Assembly: GCA_016934645.1 (NCBI GenBank)
Contig: JAFGSL010000016.1
Span: forward strand, 1-24,175
DNA: 24,175 nucleotides
Reading direction: 5' to 3'
Source of the DNA: Anaerolineae bacterium
Lineage (GTDB): Bacteria; Chloroflexota; Anaerolineae; B4-G1; SLSP01
Shown here: piece after piece, positions 13,586 to 20,578 of the stretch
How the letters are laid out: each line of letters starts with the position of its first letter
Position numbering within the stretch: the first letter of the stretch is position 1
Translations under genes and position numbers: made by a program
The notes under the pieces: generated by a model
Databases searched by the model: none
Told to the model about the DNA's origin: nothing
Seen by the model: only the letters and a program-made list of their open reading frames with translations

Positions 13586-15910
13586 CTACATGCGTCTCAA
13601 CCGTGCATCTCGGTCGCCGACAAAGCGCTCGATACCCGCCAGCACCCACGCTGGCGAGAGGTGCGCCTCGTCGATGACCTCCGTCAACGTGCCGCCGGTG
13701 CGCCAGCGATTGTCCCAGTCCGCCGAGATCGCGTACGCCTCTGCGACCTTGCTGAACAACCAATCGTGCATCAACCAGCGCGCCTGCGTGGTGATGACGG
13801 TGGAGTCGGCCCAGTCATCCTGTGAGAGCACCGTTTGGCGGTAGCTTTCCGGTTGTAGGGCGAACAACTGTGGGCTGGTCGCGCAGACGATCTTGACGTT
13901 CAACCCGCGTTCTTCCAACTCCGGCAGCAGCTTGACGATGCTCGCCATTGCACTCGTCCCCTGGACGATGACTGTGCCGCTGCGCGGCTGACCGGGTGCG
14001 TAGTCGCGGACAACGTAAGCGCCGCGTGCCGCTGCGAAGTGCGAGGGCATCCCCAACGCCTCCCGGTCGGGAACCGTGATCGGCGGACGCGTGAGATGCA
14101 GCGCGACAATCGGCGCGGATTGGCGCAGCGCCGCGCCGAGCAGCACGGGGACTTCGTTGTGCTCCCACGGGTGCAGGTTGATGATCGCGCCCTGCGGGAA
14201 GAGCTGCGTCACGCCCGGTGAGAAGATACCGAAGTGCGTGCGGCTGTCGTCGGCGGTCTCCGGCCCGGAGTGCCCCGCGATCCACAGCACTTTGCCCACC
14301 TTGAACTGGCAATCCTGCGCCAACTGGCTGAAGAGGCGGAACGGCCCGTACTTGAGATACGAGAACGAGCCGTAGGTCGAACACGCGCCCCAGAACCCAT
14401 CGAACGCCGCTTCGGGATCATCCGCGAAGTTCACCGTTGCCAGTCCCGCCAGAATCCCAGCGTTAGCGAACTCGGTGATCTCCTGGGGGAGTAGCACACC
14501 CTTATTGGACCCGGCCCGCTCGTACCAGCCGTAGCCGTCGAAATCGCCGTAGGCCTTGGCAAAGCCGCTGATCATCGTGGAATCCGCCAGATCCGCCGAC
14601 GCCGCGAGGAACAGCGGACGTCCATACTTCCGCGCGCCGAAGGCGTTGGCCCACGCGCCCCATGTGCTCAGCGCGGCGCGGTTCGCTGTGACCGTCCCCG
14701 GCGCGACGTACAGGTCGGCGGGATAGTTTTCGTAGTCGTAGAGCCGCTCGTCGGTGAAGGGGTCGCCTTTGTCGAGGCGGAACGCTGGAATCTGCTCCGG
14801 CACGCTTTCGCCGAGCGCGACGAGCCGATCCGTCAAGTAATCTACGAGTGCCTGATCCCGGTGCAGCACGTCGATCACGGCTTTGAGATTCGCCACAAAC
14901 TCTGCGTGCAGCGCCTCCGGCTCCTTGGGGGCCACACCGCCGAAGTTGGCGAAGGTGACACCGTATTTCTCGGCGAACAGGCGCTTGGTCTCCCAAAATG
15001 GCTCGCTGTTCATAGGGTGGGGCGCGCCGTGGGATTTGTTGTCGTACTTGAGATACTCGCGGCCCTTGCGTGTCTTCACCCAGGCGACGCTCGGCGCGCG
15101 GTTCGGGTTTTCGGTCAGCATCATTTCCAGCAATGTGTGCGCCACCGGCCCCCACTCGCTGCCGGATTCCGTCCCGAAGACGCGCCAGCCGTGCGCGCCG
15201 AACCAGTCGGCGGGCGTTCCGTAGACCACGCGGCTGATCGCGTGGTCGTCGATGCCGAAATCGTTCCAGTCCACCACGTAGTAGAGGTTGTCCAGCGCCA
15301 GCCCCCACGCGGAGTTCATCGTCTCGTGGGTCGCGCCGGGCGTCAATCCGCCTTCGCCTTCGAAGATGAAGACCTTGACGCCATCCGCGCCGGCGCGCTT
15401 GAGCGCGAGCGCGAGTCCCGCCGCCGCCGGGCTGCCGTGTCCCGAAGGCCCGGTGTTGAACTTGAGGAACAGGGTCTTGCCCTCCATCTCCGCGTGCCCC
15501 GAAAGCCCTCCGCGACGGCGGAAACCGAGCAGGTCTTCCCAATACACGGCCCGATCCTCCGCGAGGGCATAGCGCGGATCGCCGGTCTGGGTGTGTTTGA
15601 AGCGCAGTGCTTCATCGAGGACGGTGAAGGTGCAGTAGATGAGCGGCACGGTGTGCCCCGCGCCCAGGACGAAACGGTCGCCGAAGCGCTTTTCGGGGTG
15701 GCGGATGTCCCAGCGCATCACGCCGCTGAGTAGCGTGGCGAGCAGCGCGTGCACCTTCGAACGCGACCCGCCCGGATGCCCACTCTGGCAGTAGTTGAGC
15801 GTGATGTCGATGAGCTGGTCGATCAGCTCTTTGGTTTTCTCCCAGTAGGGGAAATCACCCGCCACGACCTGGTAACGGGCTTCGAGGGTAGTTTTGTTTT
15901 TTGACGACAT
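13586..15910 (-). CDS. Divergent transketolase-family ThDP enzyme
   Basis: 774 residues, longer than the typical 620-700 of transketolase. The pyrophosphate/substrate motifs are recognisable: SGHPGGS with His45, and DRFVLGAGH with His86. The ThDP-metal motif, usually GDG followed about 28 residues later by NN or N, is here GEG (Glu186) followed by DWND (Asn216). The metal-binding Asp is therefore replaced by Glu. The pyrimidine-binding and C-terminal domains follow (WYERAGSNKGVLLPQEITEFANAG; TVIVQGTSAMASIVKLLPELEERGLNVKIVCATSP, abbreviated here by its ends). The ATG at 15910 has GGGAG upstream. The gene stands alone with its own promoter and a hairpin terminator. It may be a transketolase, a phosphoketolase-like or a xylulose/dihydroxyacetone-synthase-like enzyme; the sequence shows the family but not the reaction. 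Confidence 0.8.
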   Translation of the reverse strand: MSSKNKTTLEARYQVVAGDFPYWEKTKELIDQLIDITLNYCQSGHPGGSRSKVHALLATLLSGVMRWDIRHPEKRFGDRFVLGAGHTVPLIYCTFTVLDEALRFKHTQTGDPRYALAEDRAVYWEDLLGFRRRGGLSGHAEMEGKTLFLKFNTGPSGHGSPAAAGLALALKRAGADGVKVFIFEGEGGLTPGATHETMNSAWGLALDNLYYVVDWNDFGIDDHAISRVVYGTPADWFGAHGWRVFGTESGSEWGPVAHTLLEMMLTENPNRAPSVAWVKTRKGREYLKYDNKSHGAPHPMNSEPFWETKRLFAEKYGVTFANFGGVAPKEPEALHAEFVANLKAVIDVLHRDQALVDYLTDRLVALGESVPEQIPAFRLDKGDPFTDERLYDYENYPADLYVAPGTVTANRAALSTWGAWANAFGARKYGRPLFLAASADLADSTMISGFAKAYGDFDGYGWYERAGSNKGVLLPQEITEFANAGILAGLATVNFADDPEAAFDGFWGACSTYGSFSYLKYGPFRLFSQLAQDCQFKVGKVLWIAGHSGPETADDSRTHFGIFSPGVTQLFPQGAIINLHPWEHNEVPVLLGAALRQSAPIVALHLTRPPITVPDREALGMPSHFAAARGAYVVRDYAPGQPRSGTVIVQGTSAMASIVKLLPELEERGLNVKIVCATSPQLFALQPESYRQTVLSQDDWADSTVITTQARWLMHDWLFSKVAEAYAISADWDNRWRTGGTLTEVIDEAHLSPAWVLAGIERFVGDRDARLRRM

Positions 15911-15959
15911 AGCAGTTTTTCTCCCGGATGATATTGGGGATCTTTAAGAACTTACTGAG

Positions 15960-15988
15960 ATCATATCATTATCGAGCCGTATGCGCAA
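15960..15988 (-). promoter_or_regulatory. Candidate promoter of the transketolase-family gene
   Basis: On the minus strand, TTGCGC (15983-15988) and TATGAT (15960-15965) are 17 bp apart. The predicted start is about 40-45 nt before the ATG at 15910. The spacer also holds the divergent antitoxin promoter. Confidence 0.5.
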
Positions 15989-16007
15989 ATACGAATTGTT
16001 TGTGAAG

Positions 16008-16062
16008 GTGACGGTTATTTCAGATCGTTGTATAATAAGTTTGTTGGTTGGATTGACCGTCA
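16008..16062 (+). promoter_or_regulatory. Toxin-antitoxin promoter flanked by a 7-bp inverted repeat
   Basis: TATAAT (16031-16036) lies 17 bp downstream of GTGACG (16008-16013). TGACGGT (16009-16015), overlapping the -35, is repeated in inverted form as ACCGTCA (16056-16062), so the pair brackets the -10 box and the likely transcription start. Antitoxins of this kind usually repress their own promoter, so these are the best candidate operator half-sites. Confidence 0.5.
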
Positions 16063-16077
16063 AGAGGGAGGTTAGGA

Positions 16078-16314
16078 ATGCTGACTAAAACAGTTGAGGT
16101 CCGTGAGGCGCAGTTACGACTAGAGGAGTTATTATCGTGGGTCAAGGCTGGCACAGAAGTCATTCTGACAAAAGATGAAACGTATGTTGCTCGTTTAGTT
16201 CCTGTTGATTCTTCTGCAACTCCCCGTATACCGGGTTTGCACACCGGTGACATTTTAATGAGTGATGATTTCGATGCGCCACTGCCTGAGGAATTCTGGG
16301 GTGAGCAGGTATGA
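16078..16314 (+). CDS. Type II antitoxin, Phd/YefM- or VapB-like
   Basis: 78-residue antitoxin. The N-terminal half, MLTKTVEVREAQLRLEELLSWV followed by AGTEVILTKDETYVARLVP, matches the Phd/YefM/VapB fold that dimerises, binds DNA and represses its own operon. The acidic C-terminus (DDFDAPLPEEFWGEQV) is the expected toxin-neutralising tail. The GGGAGG ribosome-binding site lies upstream of the ATG at 16078. Its TGA overlaps the ATG of the PIN toxin (ATGA, 16311-16314), typical coupling for these pairs. The DNA here is clearly richer in AT than the flanking genes, which suggests acquisition by transfer. Confidence 0.88.
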   Translation: MLTKTVEVREAQLRLEELLSWVKAGTEVILTKDETYVARLVPVDSSATPRIPGLHTGDILMSDDFDAPLPEEFWGEQV

Positions 16315-16697
16315 TATTACTCCTTGATACCCATACTTTTATCTGGTGGGACAGTGATCCGGCTAAGCTCTCTCCTCAGGTACTAGCTTTGTGCCAGGAT
16401 CGTGACAATACGGTATTGCTGAGTGTGGTCAGTGTATGGGAGATGCAGATCAAATCTCAACTTGGAAGATTGACACTCCATAGGTCTTTAACAGAAATAG
16501 TGACAAGTCAACAGCAAGCCAATGGTATTCAAATTCTTCCGGTGACGTTAACTCATGTGTTAGCATTGGATACTTTGCCGTTACAGCATAAAGACCCGTT
16601 TGACCGTTTGTTGATTTCCCAGGCTAATCTTGAAGGGGCTACACTCTTGAGTAAAGATGCTATATTCACCGATTACGCTGTGAAGGTGATATGGTGA
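16311..16697 (+). CDS. vapC: PIN-domain toxin, VapC family ribonuclease
   Basis: 128-residue PIN nuclease that, in this family, cleaves RNA (commonly tRNA or rRNA) using a metal held by acidic residues. All expected positions are present: Asp6 in LLDTHTFIWW, Glu44 in SVWEMQIK, Asp95/Asp98 in HKDPFDRLL and Asp116 in LLSKDAIF. The opening LLDTHTFIWW and the HKDPFDRLL block mark the subgroup paired with Phd-like antitoxins. Length is normal and no damage is visible, so the pair is probably functional. It follows the antitoxin with a 4-nt overlap and is closed by a 14-bp hairpin. Confidence 0.9.
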   Translation: MILLLDTHTFIWWDSDPAKLSPQVLALCQDRDNTVLLSVVSVWEMQIKSQLGRLTLHRSLTEIVTSQQQANGIQILPVTLTHVLALDTLPLQHKDPFDRLLISQANLEGATLLSKDAIFTDYAVKVIW

Positions 16698-16702
16698 GTT
16701 TT

Positions 16703-16738
16703 GCAATACACCTCATTCACCAGGATGAGGTGTATTGC
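16703..16738. terminator. Bidirectional terminator-like hairpin
   Basis: GCAATACACCTCAT (16703-16716) and ATGAGGTGTATTGC (16725-16738) form a perfect 14-bp stem with an 8-nt loop. The plus strand then reads TTTGC, a short T-run. It lies between the toxin gene (+) and the converging nitroreductase gene (-), so it can serve both. Confidence 0.7.
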
Positions 16739-16745
16739 TTTGCAG

Positions 16746-17249
16746 TTACAACTCGTAATCCAGTGGCGTTTCGAAGCCATTCTGCGTGAAGAGCACGTCG
16801 CGCAGTTTGCGGGGACGGGCCTCGGGTTGCTCGTCGGGGACGCCCATCGGTGCCAGGCAGATGATGTCATGATCGTCGGGGATGCCCAACACAGCCTTGG
16901 CCGCGTCACGTGATCCAATCCAGCAGGAGCCGTAGCCCAGGCTGGTCGCCGCGAGGATCGCGTGATCCAGCACAATCGTCCCGCTGACCTTGCTCTCGCC
17001 GGGCAGCGCCACTATGCACAGGATGACGGCGGCATCCGCCATCCACATCTGCCCGCTGCACGCTTCTGCCGTCTTGCGCCGCATCTCCGGGTCGGTGACG
17101 ACGATCATCTTCCAGTTTTGCCGGTTTCCACCCGTCGGTGCGCGCCGCGCCGCTTCCAGGATCAGGTGCAAATCTTCCTCCGGGATCGGCTCTGGTTTGT
17201 ATTTGCGAATGCTCCGTCGTTTCCATAACATTTCCAGTGTCTCGTTCAT
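16746..17249 (-). CDS. Nitroreductase-family flavoprotein
   Basis: 167-residue FMN-dependent oxidoreductase of the nitroreductase superfamily. Landmarks are RRSIRKYKPEPIPEEDL at the N-terminus (FMN phosphate site), APTGGNRQNWKMIVV (about residues 38-52), DHAILAATSLGYGSCWIG, and the C-terminal LAPMGVPDEQPEARPRK. The protein is compact, as in the short single-domain members. The ATG at 17249 has GGGAGG upstream. It is on the same strand as the HpaI-type aldolase gene behind it, separated by about 90 bp of repeat-like DNA, so it may or may not share that transcript. Physiological substrates of this family are rarely predictable from sequence. Confidence 0.88.
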   Translation of the reverse strand: MNETLEMLWKRRSIRKYKPEPIPEEDLHLILEAARRAPTGGNRQNWKMIVVTDPEMRRKTAEACSGQMWMADAAVILCIVALPGESKVSGTIVLDHAILAATSLGYGSCWIGSRDAAKAVLGIPDDHDIICLAPMGVPDEQPEARPRKLRDVLFTQNGFETPLDYEL

Positions 17250-17336
17250 CGAAAACCTCCCTTGAAAATAGTTACAAGTTGAAAGTTGAAGGTTGGAAAA
17301 ATCCGCTAAATCTGCTGACAGAAAAGTGATGCTGGA

Positions 17337-18092
17337 TCAACGTCGTGTCGCCATTTCCCGCACGGCATTGATCAACATTGTTGTGTCCAGCCCGATGGAG
17401 ATGAAGCGAAAGCCTTCCGCGACGCGTTGCGCGACCTCCCCGGGTTTGGGATCGACGATGAGCAGGCCCGGCACCACGCCCGCCTCCTGTGCGACATTCA
17501 CAACGCGAGTCATCGCGGCTTCCACCTCGGGGTGGGTGACCTGGCCCATCAGTCCCATTGTGCCAGAGAGGTCGTAGGGACCGACAAAGACGACGTCCAA
17601 ACCGGGCAGCGCGCAGATGCCTTCGATATTGTCCACGGCGTCGATGTGCTCGATTTGCAGAGCGACCAGCGTTTCGGCGTTGGCGGTGGTGACGTAGTCA
17701 TCGAAGGCTGCGCCGTAGGCGTGGGCACGCCCGATGCTGATGCCGCGTTCGCCTTCCGGCGGATACTTCGCGTAGGCGATAGCTCTCCGGGCGTCTTCTA
17801 CGGTGCGGATCATCGGGACGATGACGCCCTCCGCGCCGGTATCCAATGCCCATTTGAAGTGCTCCGGCGCATTGATCGGCAGGCGGAACAACACGGGGCA
17901 TCCGTATCCCTGGATGACCTGCACGTGTCCCAACGCCGCCGGCCAATCGAAGATGCCGTGTTCGATGTCCAGCACAACCCAGTCGAAGCCGGACTGCGCC
18001 ATAATTTCCGTGACGACGGGATGTCCGATCATCTGCCATGTGCCGATGCTGCTTACGCCGCACGCGAGTTTCTCTTTGATTCGATTATGCAT
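17337..18092 (-). CDS. HpcH/HpaI-family class II pyruvate aldolase (first paralogue)
   Basis: 251-residue metal-dependent aldolase that cleaves 4-hydroxy-2-oxo acids to pyruvate and an aldehyde. The active-site pattern matches E. coli HpaI almost residue for residue: His45 (LDIEHG), Arg70 (PVLFRLP), the metal ligands Glu148 (LQIEH) and Asp174 (GPYDLSG). The start is placed at 18092, where AAAGGA lies 8 nt upstream. An in-frame ATG at 18116 would add eight residues, but it has no ribosome-binding site and falls on the end of an intergenic hairpin repeat. It lies downstream of the LarA-type gene on the same strand. A second, diverged paralogue (19704-20525) lies on the other side of that gene. 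The natural aldehyde partner is unknown. Confidence 0.9.
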   Translation of the reverse strand: MHNRIKEKLACGVSSIGTWQMIGHPVVTEIMAQSGFDWVVLDIEHGIFDWPAALGHVQVIQGYGCPVLFRLPINAPEHFKWALDTGAEGVIVPMIRTVEDARRAIAYAKYPPEGERGISIGRAHAYGAAFDDYVTTANAETLVALQIEHIDAVDNIEGICALPGLDVVFVGPYDLSGTMGLMGQVTHPEVEAAMTRVVNVAQEAGVVPGLLIVDPKPGEVAQRVAEGFRFISIGLDTTMLINAVREMATRR

Positions 18093-18113
18093 GTGGTTTA
18101 TCCTTTGAAATGA

Positions 18114-18164
18114 CATGGATGGACAGGATGCACAGGATACGTTTTGGGATCTTGTCTATCCATG
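18114..18164. repeat. Hairpin-forming intergenic repeat of the ggatgcacaggat type
   Basis: CATGGATGGACAGGAT (18114-18129) pairs with ATCTTGTCTATCCATG (18149-18164), a 16-bp stem with a few G-T wobbles and a 19-nt loop. It lies 25 bp past the LarA-type stop and just before the aldolase start. It could terminate or process the LarA transcript. The ggacaggatgcacaggat wording resembles dispersed intergenic repeats known from several bacterial phyla (from memory, not searched). Confidence 0.55.
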
Positions 18165-18188
18165 TTGAAGATTATCATTCATTCTATG

Positions 18189-19478
18189 CTATTTTGTTAC
18201 GATTGGCAGTGTCAACAGTGCGTGCGGGACGATCAGTACGTCCAGGTCGCTGCCCAGATCCGCAGCGACGATGCCCAGTGCTTCATCCATCGTCTGCGCC
18301 GGGATCATTTTGCACGCGGCGACGATCTCCGGGCACTCGCTGCCGACGATGATGACGTGGCATTGCTCCAGGACTTTGGCCATCACAAACGCCCGCTGCC
18401 CGCCGGGCGCGTAGCCGTTGGCGCGCGCGTCATCGAGGATGAAGTGCACGTCGGGTGCGTCGCGCATCGCCGCGAGAAAACGCTGCTCACCCACGCCCTC
18501 GCCTGCACCTTCCTGGCAGCGTGCCGGCGTGATGTAATAGCCACCCGGTCGCGCGACCGGCGTCGGCGCGAAGTGCAGGTAGGAAGGCGCGCGGCTCGTC
18601 TGGTAGAGATTGGCGTCCTTGGGGAAGCCTGCCCCGCCAATGGCCACATCAACCTGGTGAGGGATCGCCACCTCGACCATCGCCCGTGCGAACGTGACCA
18701 GTCTCCGGTGCGTCTCAACCGGCTCCCCGGCCATCGCGCACACGACGCGCCCCTCATCATCGCGCACAACGTTGAGGATAAAGCGCAGTCCGGCGCGCAG
18801 TGCTGCCTCGGTGATCGCTTCGTGAAAGGGATTGCCCTCGATCTGCCCAAGACGCGTGTACGGATCGTCGATGAAGCTCGGGCCGTGGCTGTAGGCGATC
18901 AGCGCCTCGCCTGCCGCGCCGACAGCCACCGTCTTCCGTCCGCCCGAATATCCCGCGTACTGGTGCGGTTCGACGATCCCCGTGGCGATGAGGACATCCG
19001 CATCATACGCGGCCTTGTGTACGGAGAGCGGGATACCGTTGACCTCGCCTAGATCGATCAGCGCGGCGGGGTTTTGCGGCTCGTTGTCGATCACCCGGTA
19101 GCGGTTGACGACAGCCTGCCCTAGCTTGGCGACCTTCTCCGCGTGGGTGCTGGGACGGTGCATCCCGATCCCACACAATAGGGTGACATCCTCGTCGCGC
19201 ACGCCGGCCCGTTCCAGTTCGCGCAGAATAGGCGGGATGAGCAGATAGTCGGGGCAGGCGCGGGTGGCGTCGGTGAAGACGATGCAGGCGGTATCGCCGG
19301 GCCGGGCCAGGTCGCGTAGCGGCGGCGAGTCCACCGGTTGGGCCAGCGCCGCATTCACCGCCGCAGGCAGGTCTTCCAGCGGCGGCATCCGTTTTGATTC
19401 GACCCATCGCCCGCACATGCCGGGGAGCAGGTCGAATTCGAGCGTGGTTGTGCTGTATGGAATGTGATATGTCGTCAT
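18189..19478 (-). CDS. larA: LarA-family nickel-pincer 2-hydroxyacid racemase/epimerase
   Basis: 429 residues, the usual LarA length. Lactate racemase LarA uses a nickel-pincer nucleotide for hydride-transfer racemisation. Key positions of the Lactobacillus plantarum enzyme (Asp72, Arg75, His108, His174, Lys184, His200) are found at Asp70 and Arg73 (TDATRACPD), His107 (GMHRPS), His172 and Lys182 (EPHQYAGYSGGRKTV), and His198 (AYSHG). The lysine that tethers the cofactor and the nickel-binding histidine are both present, so the enzyme should be active. The ATG at 19478 has GAAGG upstream. The cofactor-making genes larB, larC and larE are not in the window. LarA homologues act on varied 2-hydroxy acids, and the neighbouring HpaI-type aldolases and hydroxyacid dehydrogenase argue for a sugar-acid substrate rather than lactate. 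Confidence 0.87.
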   Translation of the reverse strand: MTTYHIPYSTTTLEFDLLPGMCGRWVESKRMPPLEDLPAAVNAALAQPVDSPPLRDLARPGDTACIVFTDATRACPDYLLIPPILRELERAGVRDEDVTLLCGIGMHRPSTHAEKVAKLGQAVVNRYRVIDNEPQNPAALIDLGEVNGIPLSVHKAAYDADVLIATGIVEPHQYAGYSGGRKTVAVGAAGEALIAYSHGPSFIDDPYTRLGQIEGNPFHEAITEAALRAGLRFILNVVRDDEGRVVCAMAGEPVETHRRLVTFARAMVEVAIPHQVDVAIGGAGFPKDANLYQTSRAPSYLHFAPTPVARPGGYYITPARCQEGAGEGVGEQRFLAAMRDAPDVHFILDDARANGYAPGGQRAFVMAKVLEQCHVIIVGSECPEIVAACKMIPAQTMDEALGIVAADLGSDLDVLIVPHALLTLPIVTK

Positions 19479-19703
19479 TTAGCCTTCAGTCGGTTAGTCG
19501 TTAGTCAGATAGTCTTTTGTTGATTTGTTCGAGCGGCAATTCGCCACATCGAGACTGATTGTATTCGACTGCGTGAGTCCTGTCAAACTCAAAGCAGTAG
19601 CTTAAGTATCAAAAGGGATGTATACTTTTGATAGCGGCAGTAAACGACTACACGACTATAAGACAAACGACTACGAGACTATTTCCACAGGAGGATAGCA
19701 GGT
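19479..19703. other. Divergent spacer with gactac-type degenerate repeats
   Basis: This 225-bp spacer separates the LarA-type gene (-) from the second aldolase gene (+). Both ends carry short irregular repeats of gact/agtc words (gttagtcgttagtcag at about 19494-19509; cgactacacgactata at about 19645-19660), in opposite orientations. The centre holds the 9-bp palindrome annotated at 19607-19633. No small gene is supported. Confidence 0.5.
19607..19633. promoter_or_regulatory. Candidate operator, 9-bp inverted repeat
   Basis: TATCAAAAG (19607-19615) and CTTTTGATA (19625-19633) are perfect inverted copies with a 9-bp spacer. A TATACT box (19621-19626) lies inside it on the plus strand, about 80 bp ahead of the aldolase start. 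A dimeric regulator binding here could control both divergent gene sets; no regulator gene lies next to it. Confidence 0.45.
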
Positions 19704-20525
19704 ATGGGAATCTATAAATTTAAAAGTAATCCGGTGGTTGACAAGCTGCGCGGCGGGCGGCCGAGTGTGGGGAGCTGGCTCTCGCTCTGTTCGCCGGTGG
19801 CAGCGGAGACGATGGCGCAGATGGGATGGGACTGGCTGGTGGTGGACGCCGAGCACAGCCCCGTGGGCTTTGAGACGATGGTCAACTGTTTCCGTGCGGT
19901 GCAGTTGGGGGGCGCGGTCCCAATGGCGCGTGTCCCCTGGAACGACACGGTGTGGATCCAGCGCACGCTGGATGCGGGGGCGTTGGGTCTGGTCGTGCCG
20001 ATGGTCAACACGGCAGAGGATGCGCGCAACGTGGTGAGTAATATGAAGTACGCGACCAAAGGCCAGCGCAGTTCCGGCGGTAGCCGCGTCGCTGCCTATA
20101 TCGATGGGGATTACCGCACGTGGACCGACGACAATCTCGCCATTATCGTGATGATCGAGACGGCGCAGGCTGTGGAGAACGCCGAGGCCATTTTGGGAAC
20201 CGAGGGCGTCGTCGGCTGTTTCATCGGCCCGAACGATCTGGCACTGTCGCTGGGTGTCCATCCGAGCGAGACCGGCCCCGGCACGGTCCACGAGGAGGCG
20301 ATTCAGGCGGTGCTCGCTGCTGCCAAGAAAACGGGCAAAGCAGCGGGCAAGCATTGCTTCAACGCGCAAGAGGTTACCTTGCGCATCCGCCAGGGATTCC
20401 AATTCCTGGCCCTTACCAGCGACCTCGGCTTTATGGCGAAGGCTGCCAGGGCGGATTTCAACGCCATCGACTTCACCGGCGCGGCAGCAGATAGCACGGT
20501 GGGTGCAAAAGGCACCTTGTACTGA
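19704..20525 (+). CDS. HpcH/HpaI-family aldolase (second paralogue)
   Basis: 273-residue class II pyruvate aldolase relative. The catalytic set is intact: His51 in VVDAEHSPV, Arg76 in PMARVPW, Glu152 in IVMIETAQAVENAE and Asp178 in GPNDLALSLG. It differs from the paralogue at 17337-18092 in a longer loop (MKYATKGQRSSGGSRVAAY) and in the C-terminal tail, so a different aldehyde is likely. AGGAGG lies upstream of the ATG at 19704. The next gene, a 2-hydroxyacid dehydrogenase, starts 53 nt after its stop on the same strand; the pair probably forms one transcript. The dehydrogenase could reduce or oxidise the oxo-acid made or used by the aldolase. Confidence 0.9.
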   Translation: MGIYKFKSNPVVDKLRGGRPSVGSWLSLCSPVAAETMAQMGWDWLVVDAEHSPVGFETMVNCFRAVQLGGAVPMARVPWNDTVWIQRTLDAGALGLVVPMVNTAEDARNVVSNMKYATKGQRSSGGSRVAAYIDGDYRTWTDDNLAIIVMIETAQAVENAEAILGTEGVVGCFIGPNDLALSLGVHPSETGPGTVHEEAIQAVLAAAKKTGKAAGKHCFNAQEVTLRIRQGFQFLALTSDLGFMAKAARADFNAIDFTGAAADSTVGAKGTLY

Positions 20526-20578
20526 GATAACTTGAGACCTTGGACTTTGGACTTTCGACTACTTTAAGGAGGTCTATG

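Noticed and set aside
13301..13825. 174-codon plus-strand frame between the cyclase and transketolase genes
   Set aside because: It crosses three hairpins and then runs antisense to the transketolase C-terminus; no start signal or family motif.
18144..19052. 302-codon plus-strand frame opposite the LarA-type gene
   Set aside because: Its complement is a fully conserved LarA sequence; the plus-strand translation is Arg/His/Asp-rich shadow sequence.
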